Positions 26,486 through 35,256 of a DNA stretch of 64,000 nt are shown here, piece after piece. The notes beneath the pieces were generated by a model. That model was not told the DNA's origin, did not search any database, and saw nothing but the letters and a program-made list of their open reading frames with translations. Made by a program: the position numbers and the translations under genes. Position 1 is the stretch's first letter; every line of letters starts with the position of its first letter. The DNA comes from CAG-217 sp963605415 (GTDB taxonomy: Bacteria; Bacillota; Clostridia; Oscillospirales; Acutalibacteraceae). The stretch is taken from the NCBI GenBank assembly GCA_963605415.1, contig CAVCUL010000004.1:114310-178309 (forward strand), given 5' to 3'.

Positions 26486-27847
26486 ATGATCTTAAAAGCA
26501 ACATTACTGGGCAAGACCTACACCTTTGCCAGTGTAAAGGAAGTGCTGGCCAAGGCCAACGAGCCGAAAAGCGGCGACACCCTGGCCGGGATCGCTGCCG
26601 CAGACGCCAAGGAGCGCATTGCCGCCAAGACGGTGCTCAGCCAACTGACGGTGGCGGACATTACCGAGCACCCGGCGGTGCCTTATGAGACCGACGCTGT
26701 GACTCGGATCATTCTGGACGATCTGAACAAAGAAGTCTACGCCCGGTGGAAGAATACCACCATCGCCGACCTGCGGGAGTGGGTGCTGGACAACGCCCGC
26801 ACCGGGGCGGAACTGCTGGAACTGGGGCGGGGCCTGAGCAGCGAGGTGATCGCCGCGCTGGCCAAATTGATGGGCAACCTGGACCTGATGTACACTGCCC
26901 GCAAGCTGCAAGTCACCGCCCACTGCAACACCACCATCGGCACCCCGGGCACCTTTGCCTGCCGGTTACAGCCCAACCACCCCACCGACGATGTGGCCGG
27001 GGTCACCGCCTCTCTGCTGGAGGGGCTCAGCTACGGTATCGGCGACGCGGTGATCGGCCTGAACCCGGCCATTGACACAGTGGAGAGCACCACTGCCATT
27101 TTGAATTTGTTTAACGATGTAAAGAACAGGCTGGAGATCCCCACCCAGATCTGCGTGCTCTCCCACATTACCACCCAAATGCAGGCGCTGCAAAACGGCG
27201 CACCTATGGACCTGCTGTTCCAGTCCATTGCCGGGTCGGAAAAAGGCCTTTCCGCCTTTGGCACCGGGGTGGATATGCTGGCAGAGGCCAAACAAATGAT
27301 GGAAGAACTGGGCACCTCCCGGGGGCCGAACCAACTGTACTTTGAGACCGGGCAGGGCAGCGAGCTGTCCTCCTCCAGCCACAACGGCGCCGACCAGGTG
27401 ACGATGGAGAGCCGGTGCTACGGCCTGGCCCGCCACTTCTCCCCTTACCTGGTGAACACGGTGGTGGGCTTTATCGGCCCGGAGTATATTTATGACAGCA
27501 AGCAGCTGACCCGAGCGGCGCTGGAAGATAACTTTTGCGGTCATTTGCACGGCCTGCCCATGGGGTGCGATATTTGCTACACCAACCACATGGTGGCGGA
27601 TCAAAACGACGCGGACAATCTGCTGGTGCTGCTGGCCAACGCCGGGTGCCACTATGTGATCGGCGTGCCCCAGTCGGACGATGTCATGCTCATGTACCAA
27701 AGCACCTCTTACCACGATGTGGCCGCCACCCGGGAAATGCTGGGGCTGCACCCGATTCCGGAATTTGAGCGCTGGTGTGAGGACCACGGCATTTTAGAAA
27801 ACGGCAAGCTGACGCCCCTGGCCGGGCAGCCGGGGCTGCTGATGTGA
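26486..27847 (+). CDS. eutB: Ethanolamine ammonia-lyase large subunit
   Basis: 453 residues, normal EutB length. Conserved pieces include NEPKSGDTLAGIAA at the N-terminus, CNTTIGTPGTFACRLQPNHP, FQSIAGSEKG, YFETGQGSELSS and the C-terminal GLPMGCDICYTNHM. With EutC and adenosylcobalamin it converts ethanolamine to acetaldehyde and ammonia. ATG at 26486 behind AGGTGA, nine bases after eutA. Confidence 0.97.
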   Translation: MILKATLLGKTYTFASVKEVLAKANEPKSGDTLAGIAAADAKERIAAKTVLSQLTVADITEHPAVPYETDAVTRIILDDLNKEVYARWKNTTIADLREWVLDNARTGAELLELGRGLSSEVIAALAKLMGNLDLMYTARKLQVTAHCNTTIGTPGTFACRLQPNHPTDDVAGVTASLLEGLSYGIGDAVIGLNPAIDTVESTTAILNLFNDVKNRLEIPTQICVLSHITTQMQALQNGAPMDLLFQSIAGSEKGLSAFGTGVDMLAEAKQMMEELGTSRGPNQLYFETGQGSELSSSSHNGADQVTMESRCYGLARHFSPYLVNTVVGFIGPEYIYDSKQLTRAALEDNFCGHLHGLPMGCDICYTNHMVADQNDADNLLVLLANAGCHYVIGVPQSDDVMLMYQSTSYHDVAATREMLGLHPIPEFERWCEDHGILENGKLTPLAGQPGLLM

Positions 27848-27857
27848 GGTGAACAGT

Positions 27858-28616
27858 ATGGACAAGCATATAGAGAGCCAAAACGGCGTGCTGGAAGATA
27901 TTACTGCCTGCACCACCGGGCAATTTTGCCTAAGTGATGATCCAAAGATCGCGGAACTGAAATCCCACACCCCCGCCCGCATTGGCATTGGACGCACCGG
28001 CAGCCGGTATTTGACAAAAGCCTACCTGCGCTTTCGTGCCGACCACGCTGCCGCCAATGACGCGGTCATGACGGAGGTGAGCCAAGAGACCCTGGAGCGC
28101 CTGCACCTGCCGCAGGTACAGACCCGCTGCAAGGATAAATACGAAATGCTCACCCGCCCGGACCTGGGCCGCCTGTTTGACGCCGAAAACCGGGCCAAGA
28201 TCAAGGCCATTTGCACCCCGAACCCGGATGTGCAGATCTACTGCGGTGACGGCCTGTCTGCCCCCTGTATCGGTGCCAATGTGCCGGACCTGCTGCCTAT
28301 GCTCACCCTGGCGCTGGAGCAGGCGGGTATCACCGTTGGCACGCCCTTCTTTGTGCGGTACTGCCGGGTGAACACCGCCCGCACCATCGGTCCGCTGGTA
28401 GGCGCCAAGGTCACCTGCGTGCTCATCGGCGAGCGACCGGGGCTGTTGACGGACGAGAGTATGTCCGCCTACATTGCCTACAATGCCCGACCGGATATGA
28501 GCGAGAGCGACTACACCGTGGTGTCTAACATCAGCCGCTACGGGCTGGCGCCGGTAGAAGCCGGGGCGTATATTGCCGCCGTAATTCAAGACCTGCTGCA
28601 AAAAGGCGGAAAGTAA
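27858..28616 (+). CDS. eutC: Ethanolamine ammonia-lyase small subunit
   Basis: 252 residues. Cobalamin-binding small-subunit motifs are present: TPARIGIGRTGSRY, FRADHAAANDAV, YCGDGLSA and LIGERPGL. It starts at ATG 27858 behind GAGGTGA; the GTG at 27849 overlaps that site. It lacks the extra N-terminal targeting extension seen on many microcompartment EutC proteins, consistent with a cytoplasmic, shell-free pathway. No acetaldehyde dehydrogenase is nearby. Confidence 0.96.
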   Translation: MDKHIESQNGVLEDITACTTGQFCLSDDPKIAELKSHTPARIGIGRTGSRYLTKAYLRFRADHAAANDAVMTEVSQETLERLHLPQVQTRCKDKYEMLTRPDLGRLFDAENRAKIKAICTPNPDVQIYCGDGLSAPCIGANVPDLLPMLTLALEQAGITVGTPFFVRYCRVNTARTIGPLVGAKVTCVLIGERPGLLTDESMSAYIAYNARPDMSESDYTVVSNISRYGLAPVEAGAYIAAVIQDLLQKGGK

Positions 28617-28626
28617 AGATAAGCAT

Positions 28627-28666
28627 AAAAAGACCTGTTATCCGCTGTGGACAACAGGTCTTTTTT
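28627..28666. terminator. Bidirectional intrinsic terminator, eutC/araC-type regulator
   Basis: AAAAGACCTGTT pairs with AACAGGTCTTTT around a short loop; T-runs on both strands. It overlaps the stop of the convergent gene. Confidence 0.9.
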
Positions 28667-29496
28667 CAGTTTCGATAAGCGGTGGGGGTGGTGCCCTTCA
28701 GCTGCCTGAACACCCGGGAAAAGTAACTCATATCGTTAAATCCGCAGGCAAAGGCGATCTCCGTCACGCTCTTGTCCGTTAAGGTCAGCCGCTCGCAGGC
28801 GCACTCAATGCGGTAATAATTCAGGTACGCAATGGGGGTCCTGCCGGTGAGTGCCGCAAAAGCACGGCAAAAGTACCGGGGCGACATGCCTGCCACGGCG
28901 GCCAATTCGTCCAAAGTGATCGGCTCGCCGTAATTATTACGAATATAGGTGAGCACATTTTTCATTCGGGTGATCTGCTGGCGGCTTTGGGGCGGCTTGG
29001 TATCACTGTGCATACCCAAAAGGCAGCCCAGCAGCTGCCACAGCAGCCCCACGGTGGTCCACTCATAGCCCAGCTGCTCCCGCTCCATAGCGTCAAAGAT
29101 ACGGTCCGCCAGCGCCGCCTCTGTGCTGCCCTTGGCCAAGCGGCCGGAAAAGCCGTTCTCACTGGCCAGGAACGCTGCCGCCGACTTGGTACACACCGGG
29201 GTGTCCTGGAGCAAGGTGCCCAGGTCAAACACCACGCACTCGTAAATACAGTCGTGCGGCTCGCCCCCGTGGATCACACCGTCGGCGATCCAGGCGCTGT
29301 CCCCGGCTTGCAGCTCCACCTGGCGGCCGTCCAGGCTCAGGGTAAAGCTGCCTTGCAGCACCAGGATCAGCTCATATTCCAGGTGCCAGTGCAAGGGCAT
29401 TTGATACCGGGGCGCGCCCGGCTCCACATAATAAAGCTCTATGGGGAAGTCAAAAGTGCCCCGCTTTTTGTCCTCGTGCAGTTCGCTGTAATTCAT
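28666..29496 (-). CDS. AraC-family transcriptional regulator of the fucose operon
   Basis: 276 residues. N-terminal cupin sensor domain (about 25-110: LHWHLEYELILVLQG, LQAGDSAWI, GVIHGG) and two C-terminal helix-turn-helix motifs (LDELAAVAGMSPRYFCRAF and VTEIAFACGFNDMSYFSRVF). Divergent from the fucose operon and 134 bases from it, so it probably senses fucose or a metabolite and activates fucA-fucI. Ethanolamine as effector cannot be excluded, since eutABC lies on its other side. Confidence 0.88.
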   Translation of the reverse strand: MNYSELHEDKKRGTFDFPIELYYVEPGAPRYQMPLHWHLEYELILVLQGSFTLSLDGRQVELQAGDSAWIADGVIHGGEPHDCIYECVVFDLGTLLQDTPVCTKSAAAFLASENGFSGRLAKGSTEAALADRIFDAMEREQLGYEWTTVGLLWQLLGCLLGMHSDTKPPQSRQQITRMKNVLTYIRNNYGEPITLDELAAVAGMSPRYFCRAFAALTGRTPIAYLNYYRIECACERLTLTDKSVTEIAFACGFNDMSYFSRVFRQLKGTTPTAYRN

Positions 29497-29630
29497 AGGC
29501 CCTCAAAAAGTGAATATTGTGCTACTCACAGGTGCATATCCTGCGTGCAAAGAAAATTTATATCTAATATAATACAATTAGCATACCATGGCGGGCATGG
29601 ATTGTCAACCATGGGCAAGGAGGTTTATCT
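29497..29630. promoter_or_regulatory. Divergent control region, regulator/fucose operon
   Basis: Contains a perfect TATAAT at 29568-29573 on the plus strand with only a poor -35 (GTGCAA at 29545-29550), as expected for an activator-dependent promoter. AAGGAGG for fucA is at 29618-29624. Confidence 0.55.
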
Positions 29631-30341
29631 ATGCAAAATATCAACGAGATCAAGGACCAGATTTGCGATGTTTGCCACAAAATGTGGCAGCTGGGCTGGG
29701 TGGCCGCCAATGACGGCAATGTGAGCGTGCGGCTGGAGGACGGCCGGATCCTCGCCACTCCCACCGGCATGAGCAAATCCTTTATTACCCCGGAAAAGCT
29801 GGTGCTGCTGAACCGGGAGGGCAATGTGCTGGAAGCCGCAGAGGGTCTGCGCCCCTCCAGCGAGATCAAAATGCACCTGCGCTGCTATGACAAGCGGGAC
29901 GATGTAATGAGCGTGATCCACGCCCACCCGCCGGGAGCCACCGGCTTTGCCGTGGCACACAAGGCCATGGATATGTACAATATGATCGAGGATGTGGCCG
30001 TGATCGGCGCTGTGCCGCTGACCCCTTACGGCACCCCCTCCACCGTAGAAGTGCCCAACGCCATTGAGCCGTACCTGGAGGAGCACGATGTCATGCTTCT
30101 GGAGAACCACGGCGCACTGGCCGTTGGCAGCGACGCCATCACCGCCTTTTATCGTATGGAGAGCCTGGAGCTGTGGGCCAAGATCACCATTAACGCTGTG
30201 ATCCTGGGCGGCAGCCACGACATCAGCCGGGACAATATTCAAAAGCTCATTGACCTGAGAGGCTATTACAGAGTCACCGGCCGTCACCCGGGCTACAAGC
30301 AGTTTAACCCGGACGACGAGTTGCTGCACAAAAAAGACTAA
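29631..30341 (+). CDS. fucA: Class II aldolase, probable L-fuculose-1-phosphate aldolase
   Basis: 236 residues. Class II aldolase/adducin fold with the zinc ligands in HAHPP (about 102-106) and LLENHGAL (His about 165), catalytic Glu in PSSEIKMH near 81, and NDGNVSVR for phosphate binding. Cleaves L-fuculose-1-phosphate to DHAP and L-lactaldehyde. Fucose rather than rhamnose assignment follows from fucU and fucI in the same operon. No lactaldehyde reductase is present here. Confidence 0.88.
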   Translation: MQNINEIKDQICDVCHKMWQLGWVAANDGNVSVRLEDGRILATPTGMSKSFITPEKLVLLNREGNVLEAAEGLRPSSEIKMHLRCYDKRDDVMSVIHAHPPGATGFAVAHKAMDMYNMIEDVAVIGAVPLTPYGTPSTVEVPNAIEPYLEEHDVMLLENHGALAVGSDAITAFYRMESLELWAKITINAVILGGSHDISRDNIQKLIDLRGYYRVTGRHPGYKQFNPDDELLHKKD

Positions 30342-30351
30342 GGAGTACGCT

Positions 30352-30792
30352 ATGTTAAAAGGAATTTCTCCCCTGCTGTCCCCGGAGCTGTTAAAGGCTC
30401 TGGACGAAATGGGTCACGGCGACACCCTGGTGATCGCAGACGGCAACTTCCCGGCAGAGAGCATGGGCAAAAACGCAAAGGTGATCCGTGCAGACGGCCA
30501 CGGCGTGCCGGAGCTGCTGGACGCGGTACTGGCGCTGCTGCCCCTGGACGCTTATGTGGACGCCCCGGTCTCTCTGATGGAAGTGGTGCCCGGCGACACC
30601 TGCGGCACCCCCAAGATCTGGGACAAATACAAGGACATTCTGCACCGCTACGAACCGGAGCACAGCGGTATTCAAATGGTGGAGCGCTTTGCATTCTATG
30701 AAAAGGCAAAGGACGCCTACTTGATCATCGCCACCGGCGAGACCGCCATTTATGCCAACATCCTGCTGCAAAAAGGCGTGGTGCAGGCATGA
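30352..30792 (+). CDS. fucU: L-fucose mutarotase (RbsD/FucU family)
   Basis: 146 residues. MLKGISPLLSPELLKALDEMGHGD at the N-terminus holds the catalytic His of the family, and IADGNFPAES the ligand loop. It equilibrates alpha and beta fucose before isomerisation. ATG 30352 behind AAGGAGTAC; its end overlaps the kinase start by four bases (ATGA). Confidence 0.92.
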   Translation: MLKGISPLLSPELLKALDEMGHGDTLVIADGNFPAESMGKNAKVIRADGHGVPELLDAVLALLPLDAYVDAPVSLMEVVPGDTCGTPKIWDKYKDILHRYEPEHSGIQMVERFAFYEKAKDAYLIIATGETAIYANILLQKGVVQA

Positions 30793-32204
30793 AAAAGACC
30801 GTAGTTGCCTTTGACTTTGGCGCGTCCAGCGGGCGTGCCATTGCCGGTACTTACCAGGGCGGAAAGCTGGAATACAAAGAAGTCCACCGGTTTGACAATA
30901 TCCCGGTAGACGACGGCGGCCGTATGTGCCACAACTTCCCTGCCATTTGTAAGGAAGTAGACGCGGCACTGGCAAAAATCAGCAGCGCGGACGGTTTGAG
31001 TTTTGACACCTGGGGTGTGGACTACGGCCTGCTGAACAAAAGCGGCAACCTGCTGCGCCTGCCCTGCCATTACAGAGACACTCGCACCGCCGGGACGGTA
31101 GAGAAAGTGCTGGCGAAAATACCGGCAGACGACCTGTACCGGGCCACCGGCAACCAGATCATGGAGATCAACACCCTGTTTCAGCTGACCACGGAGGTCA
31201 CCGCCGGTGCAGAGAAACTGCTGTTTATGCCGGACCTGTTTGCCCACCATCTGTGCGGCAGTATGCAGACGGAGCCCACCATTGCCTCCACCTCCCAGCT
31301 GCTGGACCCGGTGACCAAAACCTGGCGGACGGATATTGCCAAGGCCTGTGGTATTGACCCGCAGCTGCTGCCCACCGTTGGCCCGTCGGCCACCGTGCTG
31401 GGCAAGACGGACGGCGGCATACAGGTGATCGCCACCGCCGGGCACGACACCCAGTGCGCCGTGGCGGCCATGCCTGCCGCTGCCGGTGAGCAGCCGGCGT
31501 TTCTGTCCTGTGGCACCTGGTCGCTGATCGGCTGTGAGCTTGACGAACCCATCCTGACGCCGGAGAGCCGGGCGGACGATCTGTCCAACGAGCAGGGCGC
31601 AGGTGGAAAGATCAATTACTTAAAGAATATCAGCGGTCTGTGGCTGATCCAGGAGACCCGGCGAGCCTATCGTCGTGCCGGTGCGGAATACAGCTACAAC
31701 GACTTAGAGCAGCTGGCACGGGCAGCAGAGCCGTTCACCTGCTTTATCGACCCAGACGATCCCCGCTTTGCCACCCCCGGCGATCTGCCGGAGCGGATCC
31801 GCGACTTTTGCCGAGAGACCGGGCAGCCGGTACCAGAGAGCGTGGGCGCCGTGGTGCGCTGCATTTACGAGAGCCTGGCCATGAAGTACCGCTTTGCGCT
31901 GGATCAGATCAGCGCCCGCACCGGGCGGCAATTCAATGTGCTGCACCTGCTGGGCGGCGGCACCAAGGACGGCTTCCTGTGCCAAATGACGGCGGACAGC
32001 CTGGCATTCCCTGTGATCGCCGGGCCTACGGAGGCCACAGCTCTGGGCAATATGCTGCTGCAACTGATCGCACTGGGCCAGCTGCCGGATGTGGCGGCCG
32101 GTCGAGAACTGATCCGCAAGACCGAGACCTTAAAAACCTATGAACCCAAGCCCACGGCAGCCCGGGAGCGGGCGTACCGTGACTTTCAAAACATACTGCG
32201 CTAA
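30789..32204 (+). CDS. FGGY sugar kinase, rhamnulokinase-like, probable L-fuculokinase
   Basis: 471 residues of the FGGY kinase family: VAFDFGASSGRAIAG at the N-terminus (phosphate loop), FDTWGVDYGLL near 75, GHDTQCAVAA near 218, LSCGTWSLIG near 238 and the C-terminal LLGGGTKDGFLCQM nucleotide site. The sequence looks like RhaB more than classic FucK, but its place between fucU and fucI points to L-fuculose. A dual fucose/rhamnose role is possible. Translationally coupled to fucU. Confidence 0.88.
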   Translation: MKKTVVAFDFGASSGRAIAGTYQGGKLEYKEVHRFDNIPVDDGGRMCHNFPAICKEVDAALAKISSADGLSFDTWGVDYGLLNKSGNLLRLPCHYRDTRTAGTVEKVLAKIPADDLYRATGNQIMEINTLFQLTTEVTAGAEKLLFMPDLFAHHLCGSMQTEPTIASTSQLLDPVTKTWRTDIAKACGIDPQLLPTVGPSATVLGKTDGGIQVIATAGHDTQCAVAAMPAAAGEQPAFLSCGTWSLIGCELDEPILTPESRADDLSNEQGAGGKINYLKNISGLWLIQETRRAYRRAGAEYSYNDLEQLARAAEPFTCFIDPDDPRFATPGDLPERIRDFCRETGQPVPESVGAVVRCIYESLAMKYRFALDQISARTGRQFNVLHLLGGGTKDGFLCQMTADSLAFPVIAGPTEATALGNMLLQLIALGQLPDVAAGRELIRKTETLKTYEPKPTAARERAYRDFQNILR

Positions 32205-32225
32205 GCGCAAACGGAGGTAATGACG

Positions 32226-34010
32226 ATGACTTATCCAAAAATCGGTATTCGCCCCACCATTGACGGCCGTTGGGGCGGCGTGCGTGAGAGCCTGGAGGCC
32301 CAGACCATGGGCATGGCCACCGCAGCCAAGGCGCTGATCGAAGAAAATCTGCGCTACCCGGACGGCACACCGGTACAGTGCGTGCTCTCCCCCACCACCA
32401 TCGGCGGCGGCGCGGAGGCAGCCAAGTGCGCCGAATACTTTGCCGGTGAGAATGTGGTGGCCACCCTGACGGTGACCCCCTGCTGGTGCTACGGGTCCGA
32501 GACCTTTGACATGGACCCCCACACCATTAAGGCGGTTTGGGGCTTTAACGGCACGGAGCGCCCCGGCGCTGTGTACCTGGCTGCCGTCATGGCCGCTTAT
32601 GCCCAAAAGGGGCTGCCTGCCTTCTCCATTTACGGCCACGATGTGCAGGATATGTCCGATAAAGAGATCCCTGCCGATGTGGCAGAGAAGATCCTGCGCT
32701 TTGCCCACGCTGCCGCTGCGGTAGGCTGGATGAAGAACAAGGCCTATGTGAACCTGGGCGGCATTGCCATGGGTATTGCCGGCAGCTTCTGCAACGCGGA
32801 GATGTTCCAAAAATACTTTGGCATTCGTGCCGAGTGGGTGGATATGACCGAGATCGTGCGCCGGATCACCCTGGGCATTTACGATCACGACGAGTTTGAC
32901 AAGGCGCTGAGCTGGATCAAGGCCAACTGCAAAGAGGGCTTTGACTGCAACGCCGGTAAGGACCTGCCGGAGATCATTCGCAAGTCCAAGGTGGTAGACC
33001 CGGACAAGGACTGGGAGTTCATCACCAAAATGACCATGATCATGCGGGATATTCTGTACGGCAATCCCAAACTGGACGAAATGGGCTGGCACGAGGAGGC
33101 CCTGGGCAAGAACGCCATTGCAGGCGGTTTCCAGGGGCAGCGCAACTGGACCGACTGGCTGCCCAATGCGGACTTTACCGAGGCCATTATGGCTTCCAGC
33201 TTTGACTGGAACGGCAAAAAGGCACCCACGCCCTTTGCCACGGAGAACGATACTTTGAACGGCGTGGCAATGATGCTGGGCACCCTGGTTTCCGGCACCG
33301 CCCCCTGCTTCCACGATGTGCGCACCTACTGGAGCCCGGAGGCCTGCCAGCGGGTCACCGGTATGGCACCCACCGGCGTGGCCAAGGACGGCTTTATCCA
33401 CTTGATCAACTCTGGCGCCACTGCGCTGGACGGCACCGGCGCCAGCCGCAATGCCAAGGGCGAGCCTTGCATGAAGCCGTTTTGGGAGATGACGGACGCG
33501 GATATCAAAGCCTGCCTGAACGCCACCGACTGGTGCCGGGCAAACTATGAATACTTCCGTGGCGGCGGCTTCTCCAGCCACTTCCGCTGCCGTGCAGAAA
33601 TGCCGGTAACTATGCTGCGTGTCAATGTGATCGACGGTATCGGCCCGGTGCTGCAACTGGCCGAGGGCTACACTGCCGACCTGCCGGATCAGATCCACAA
33701 CACCATTGACAAGCGCACGGATCCCACCTGGCCCACCACCTGGTTCTGCCCCCGGCTCACCGGTGAGGGCGCCTTCAAGGATGTGTACAGTGTGATGGCC
33801 AACTGGGGCGCCAACCACGGCGTTACCGTGTACGGCCATGTGGGCGCCGATCTGATCACCCTGGCCTCCATGCTGCGTATTCCTGTGAATATGCACAATG
33901 TGCCGGAGGCGCAGATCTTCCGTCCCCACGCCTGGGCTGCCTTTGGCACGGAGGATCGCCAGTCTGCAGACTACCGCGCCTGCGCCACCTACGGCCCGCT
34001 GTATAAATAA
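32226..34010 (+). CDS. fucI: L-fucose isomerase
   Basis: 594 residues, the usual FucI length. N-terminus YPKIGIRPTIDGRWGGVRES; catalytic and metal residues lie in the AEWVDMTEI region (Glu/Asp about 337-361 in the family) and near the C-terminus. Converts L-fucose to L-fuculose with Mn. The better start is the ATG at 32226, since GGAGG (32213-32217) is eight bases upstream; the ATG at 32220 is too close. Last gene of the operon. Confidence 0.96.
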   Translation: MTYPKIGIRPTIDGRWGGVRESLEAQTMGMATAAKALIEENLRYPDGTPVQCVLSPTTIGGGAEAAKCAEYFAGENVVATLTVTPCWCYGSETFDMDPHTIKAVWGFNGTERPGAVYLAAVMAAYAQKGLPAFSIYGHDVQDMSDKEIPADVAEKILRFAHAAAAVGWMKNKAYVNLGGIAMGIAGSFCNAEMFQKYFGIRAEWVDMTEIVRRITLGIYDHDEFDKALSWIKANCKEGFDCNAGKDLPEIIRKSKVVDPDKDWEFITKMTMIMRDILYGNPKLDEMGWHEEALGKNAIAGGFQGQRNWTDWLPNADFTEAIMASSFDWNGKKAPTPFATENDTLNGVAMMLGTLVSGTAPCFHDVRTYWSPEACQRVTGMAPTGVAKDGFIHLINSGATALDGTGASRNAKGEPCMKPFWEMTDADIKACLNATDWCRANYEYFRGGGFSSHFRCRAEMPVTMLRVNVIDGIGPVLQLAEGYTADLPDQIHNTIDKRTDPTWPTTWFCPRLTGEGAFKDVYSVMANWGANHGVTVYGHVGADLITLASMLRIPVNMHNVPEAQIFRPHAWAAFGTEDRQSADYRACATYGPLYK

Positions 34011-34024
34011 GACCAACTAAACCA

Positions 34025-34062
34025 AACGCCATTCTGTTCTTTGTAACAGAATGGCGTTTTCT
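34025..34062 (+). terminator. Intrinsic terminator of the fucose operon
   Basis: A 14-bp perfect stem (AACGCCATTCTGTT and complement, loop CTTTGT) followed by TTTCTTT. Confidence 0.92.
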
Positions 34063-34098
34063 TTGTCTGCAACTTCTTTTTATTTTTACAAATGCAAC

Positions 34099-34127
34099 TT
34101 GTTATAGCACTAGAAGAATGCTATAAT
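34099..34127 (+). promoter_or_regulatory. Strong promoter for the DUF4839-like gene
   Basis: TTGTTA, 17-base spacer, consensus TATAAT. The predicted start point (about 34134) coincides with the first base of a long inverted repeat. Confidence 0.8.
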
Positions 34128-34133
34128 GAAAGA

Positions 34134-34303
34134 GCCAAACATTATTACATTTGAACAACTCACTCACGCAGTATGTCTTTTTATCCTTGATAAAAATGCA
34201 TGCTCTTATTTGCATACTGCTTTTTAAGTGAGTTGTAATGATGTTTGGCGACAGTTGAGCTATGCGTTTTTTGTGCGTATGGCTTCTGCTGTACGCATTT
34301 TTT
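34134..34303 (+). ncRNA. Structured 5' leader, possible riboswitch or attenuator
   Basis: The outer arms GCCAAACAT (34134-34142) and ATGTTTGGC (34241-34249) pair. So do ATTACA/TGTAAT, ACTCACT/AGTGAGT and GCAGTATG/CATACTGC further in, and an inner hairpin TTTTATC-CTT-GATAAAA lies at 34179-34195. The 116-base structure is followed by TGCGTA...TACGCA plus seven T (34273-34303), just before the ribosome-binding site AAGGAG. No known riboswitch family was recognised. Confidence 0.6.
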
Positions 34304-34317
34304 TAAGGAGAAGAAAG

Positions 34318-35190
34318 ATGAAAAAAGTTATAAAAAAGGTAAAAGACGACCTCTGCGACTTCAAACAAGAAGCCCAACGACTGAAAGCCATTCAGGAAGA
34401 ACTGAGCAAATTACGAAAGGACAACTGGTATAAAATCAAAAAGAGCGATACCTACAAACAGCAAGAAGCCCGGTTACTGCAAGAGCAAAGAGAAATCGAA
34501 CAAAAGCATAACCGCAAACAGCGAAAATACTGGATCGTCGGTATCGTGATCGTATTTCTGCTCTTTTTTATCATCATTGAAATCGGCATAGCGACCGAAC
34601 GAAACCAACCGACGAATGCAGATACAGACACTGTTTCAGCGGTGAATATAACAGACGCAAGTACAGAGGCTTTCAGCGATTTAACAGAGACGACCACAGT
34701 TGAAGTCACAACAAAAAAGCCAAAAAGCACCACAGAAAAGACAACCGCCACCAAACCGGCTACGGCCACGACGACCCATTCCGCACAAGAAAAGGAACCA
34801 ACCGTGCTGACAGTCAAGAACTGCCCGGAACTGAAAAAACTGTTAGAACTAAAAAATCCGGATGACAAGTATGTAAAGGCATTTGCAAAGAAACACAAAG
34901 GCGATACCATCCAGTTCAACGGATGTGTCACTTTTGTTTCCAATCACTACAAGGATGGCGGCACGATCTATAAAACCAGATATGATGTTATGTTTGGATA
35001 CGGTAATTACAGTGAAACCAAGCAAAAGGGTCCAAACTTCAAATACGATAATGTAAATCGCACGGATATGGGATATACCGGAGAGGGTCTCCATGTAGGC
35101 AAAAATGTAAAGATCAAAGCAATCGTATCCGATTATGACGAATATACTTCCCTTTTCTACTTAGACCCGATCAAGTTAGAAGACCGTTGA
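34318..35190 (+). CDS. Membrane protein with DUF4839-like extracellular domain
   Basis: 290 residues. N-terminal 70 residues are charged coiled coil (QEAQRLKAIQEELSKLRK), then one membrane segment at about 73-96, a Thr/Lys/Pro-rich linker (about 105-160) and a C-terminal globular domain with FAKKHKGDTIQFNGCVTFVS, resembling DUF4839. The base composition is clearly more AT-rich than its neighbours, suggesting transfer. ATG 34318 behind AAGGAG. Function unknown; the leader suggests it is regulated by a ligand or stress. Confidence 0.78.
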   Translation: MKKVIKKVKDDLCDFKQEAQRLKAIQEELSKLRKDNWYKIKKSDTYKQQEARLLQEQREIEQKHNRKQRKYWIVGIVIVFLLFFIIIEIGIATERNQPTNADTDTVSAVNITDASTEAFSDLTETTTVEVTTKKPKSTTEKTTATKPATATTTHSAQEKEPTVLTVKNCPELKKLLELKNPDDKYVKAFAKKHKGDTIQFNGCVTFVSNHYKDGGTIYKTRYDVMFGYGNYSETKQKGPNFKYDNVNRTDMGYTGEGLHVGKNVKIKAIVSDYDEYTSLFYLDPIKLEDR

Positions 35191-35207
35191 TCCGTCAAAA
35201 CACATAA

Positions 35208-35237
35208 AAAATCCCCGCACCGTTTGGTGCGGGGATT
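35208..35237. terminator. Bidirectional intrinsic terminator
   Basis: AAATCCCCGCAC pairs with GTGCGGGGATTT around CGTTTG; lies between convergent genes. Confidence 0.9.
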
Positions 35238-35256
35238 TGCTGTTATATACGGTCGA

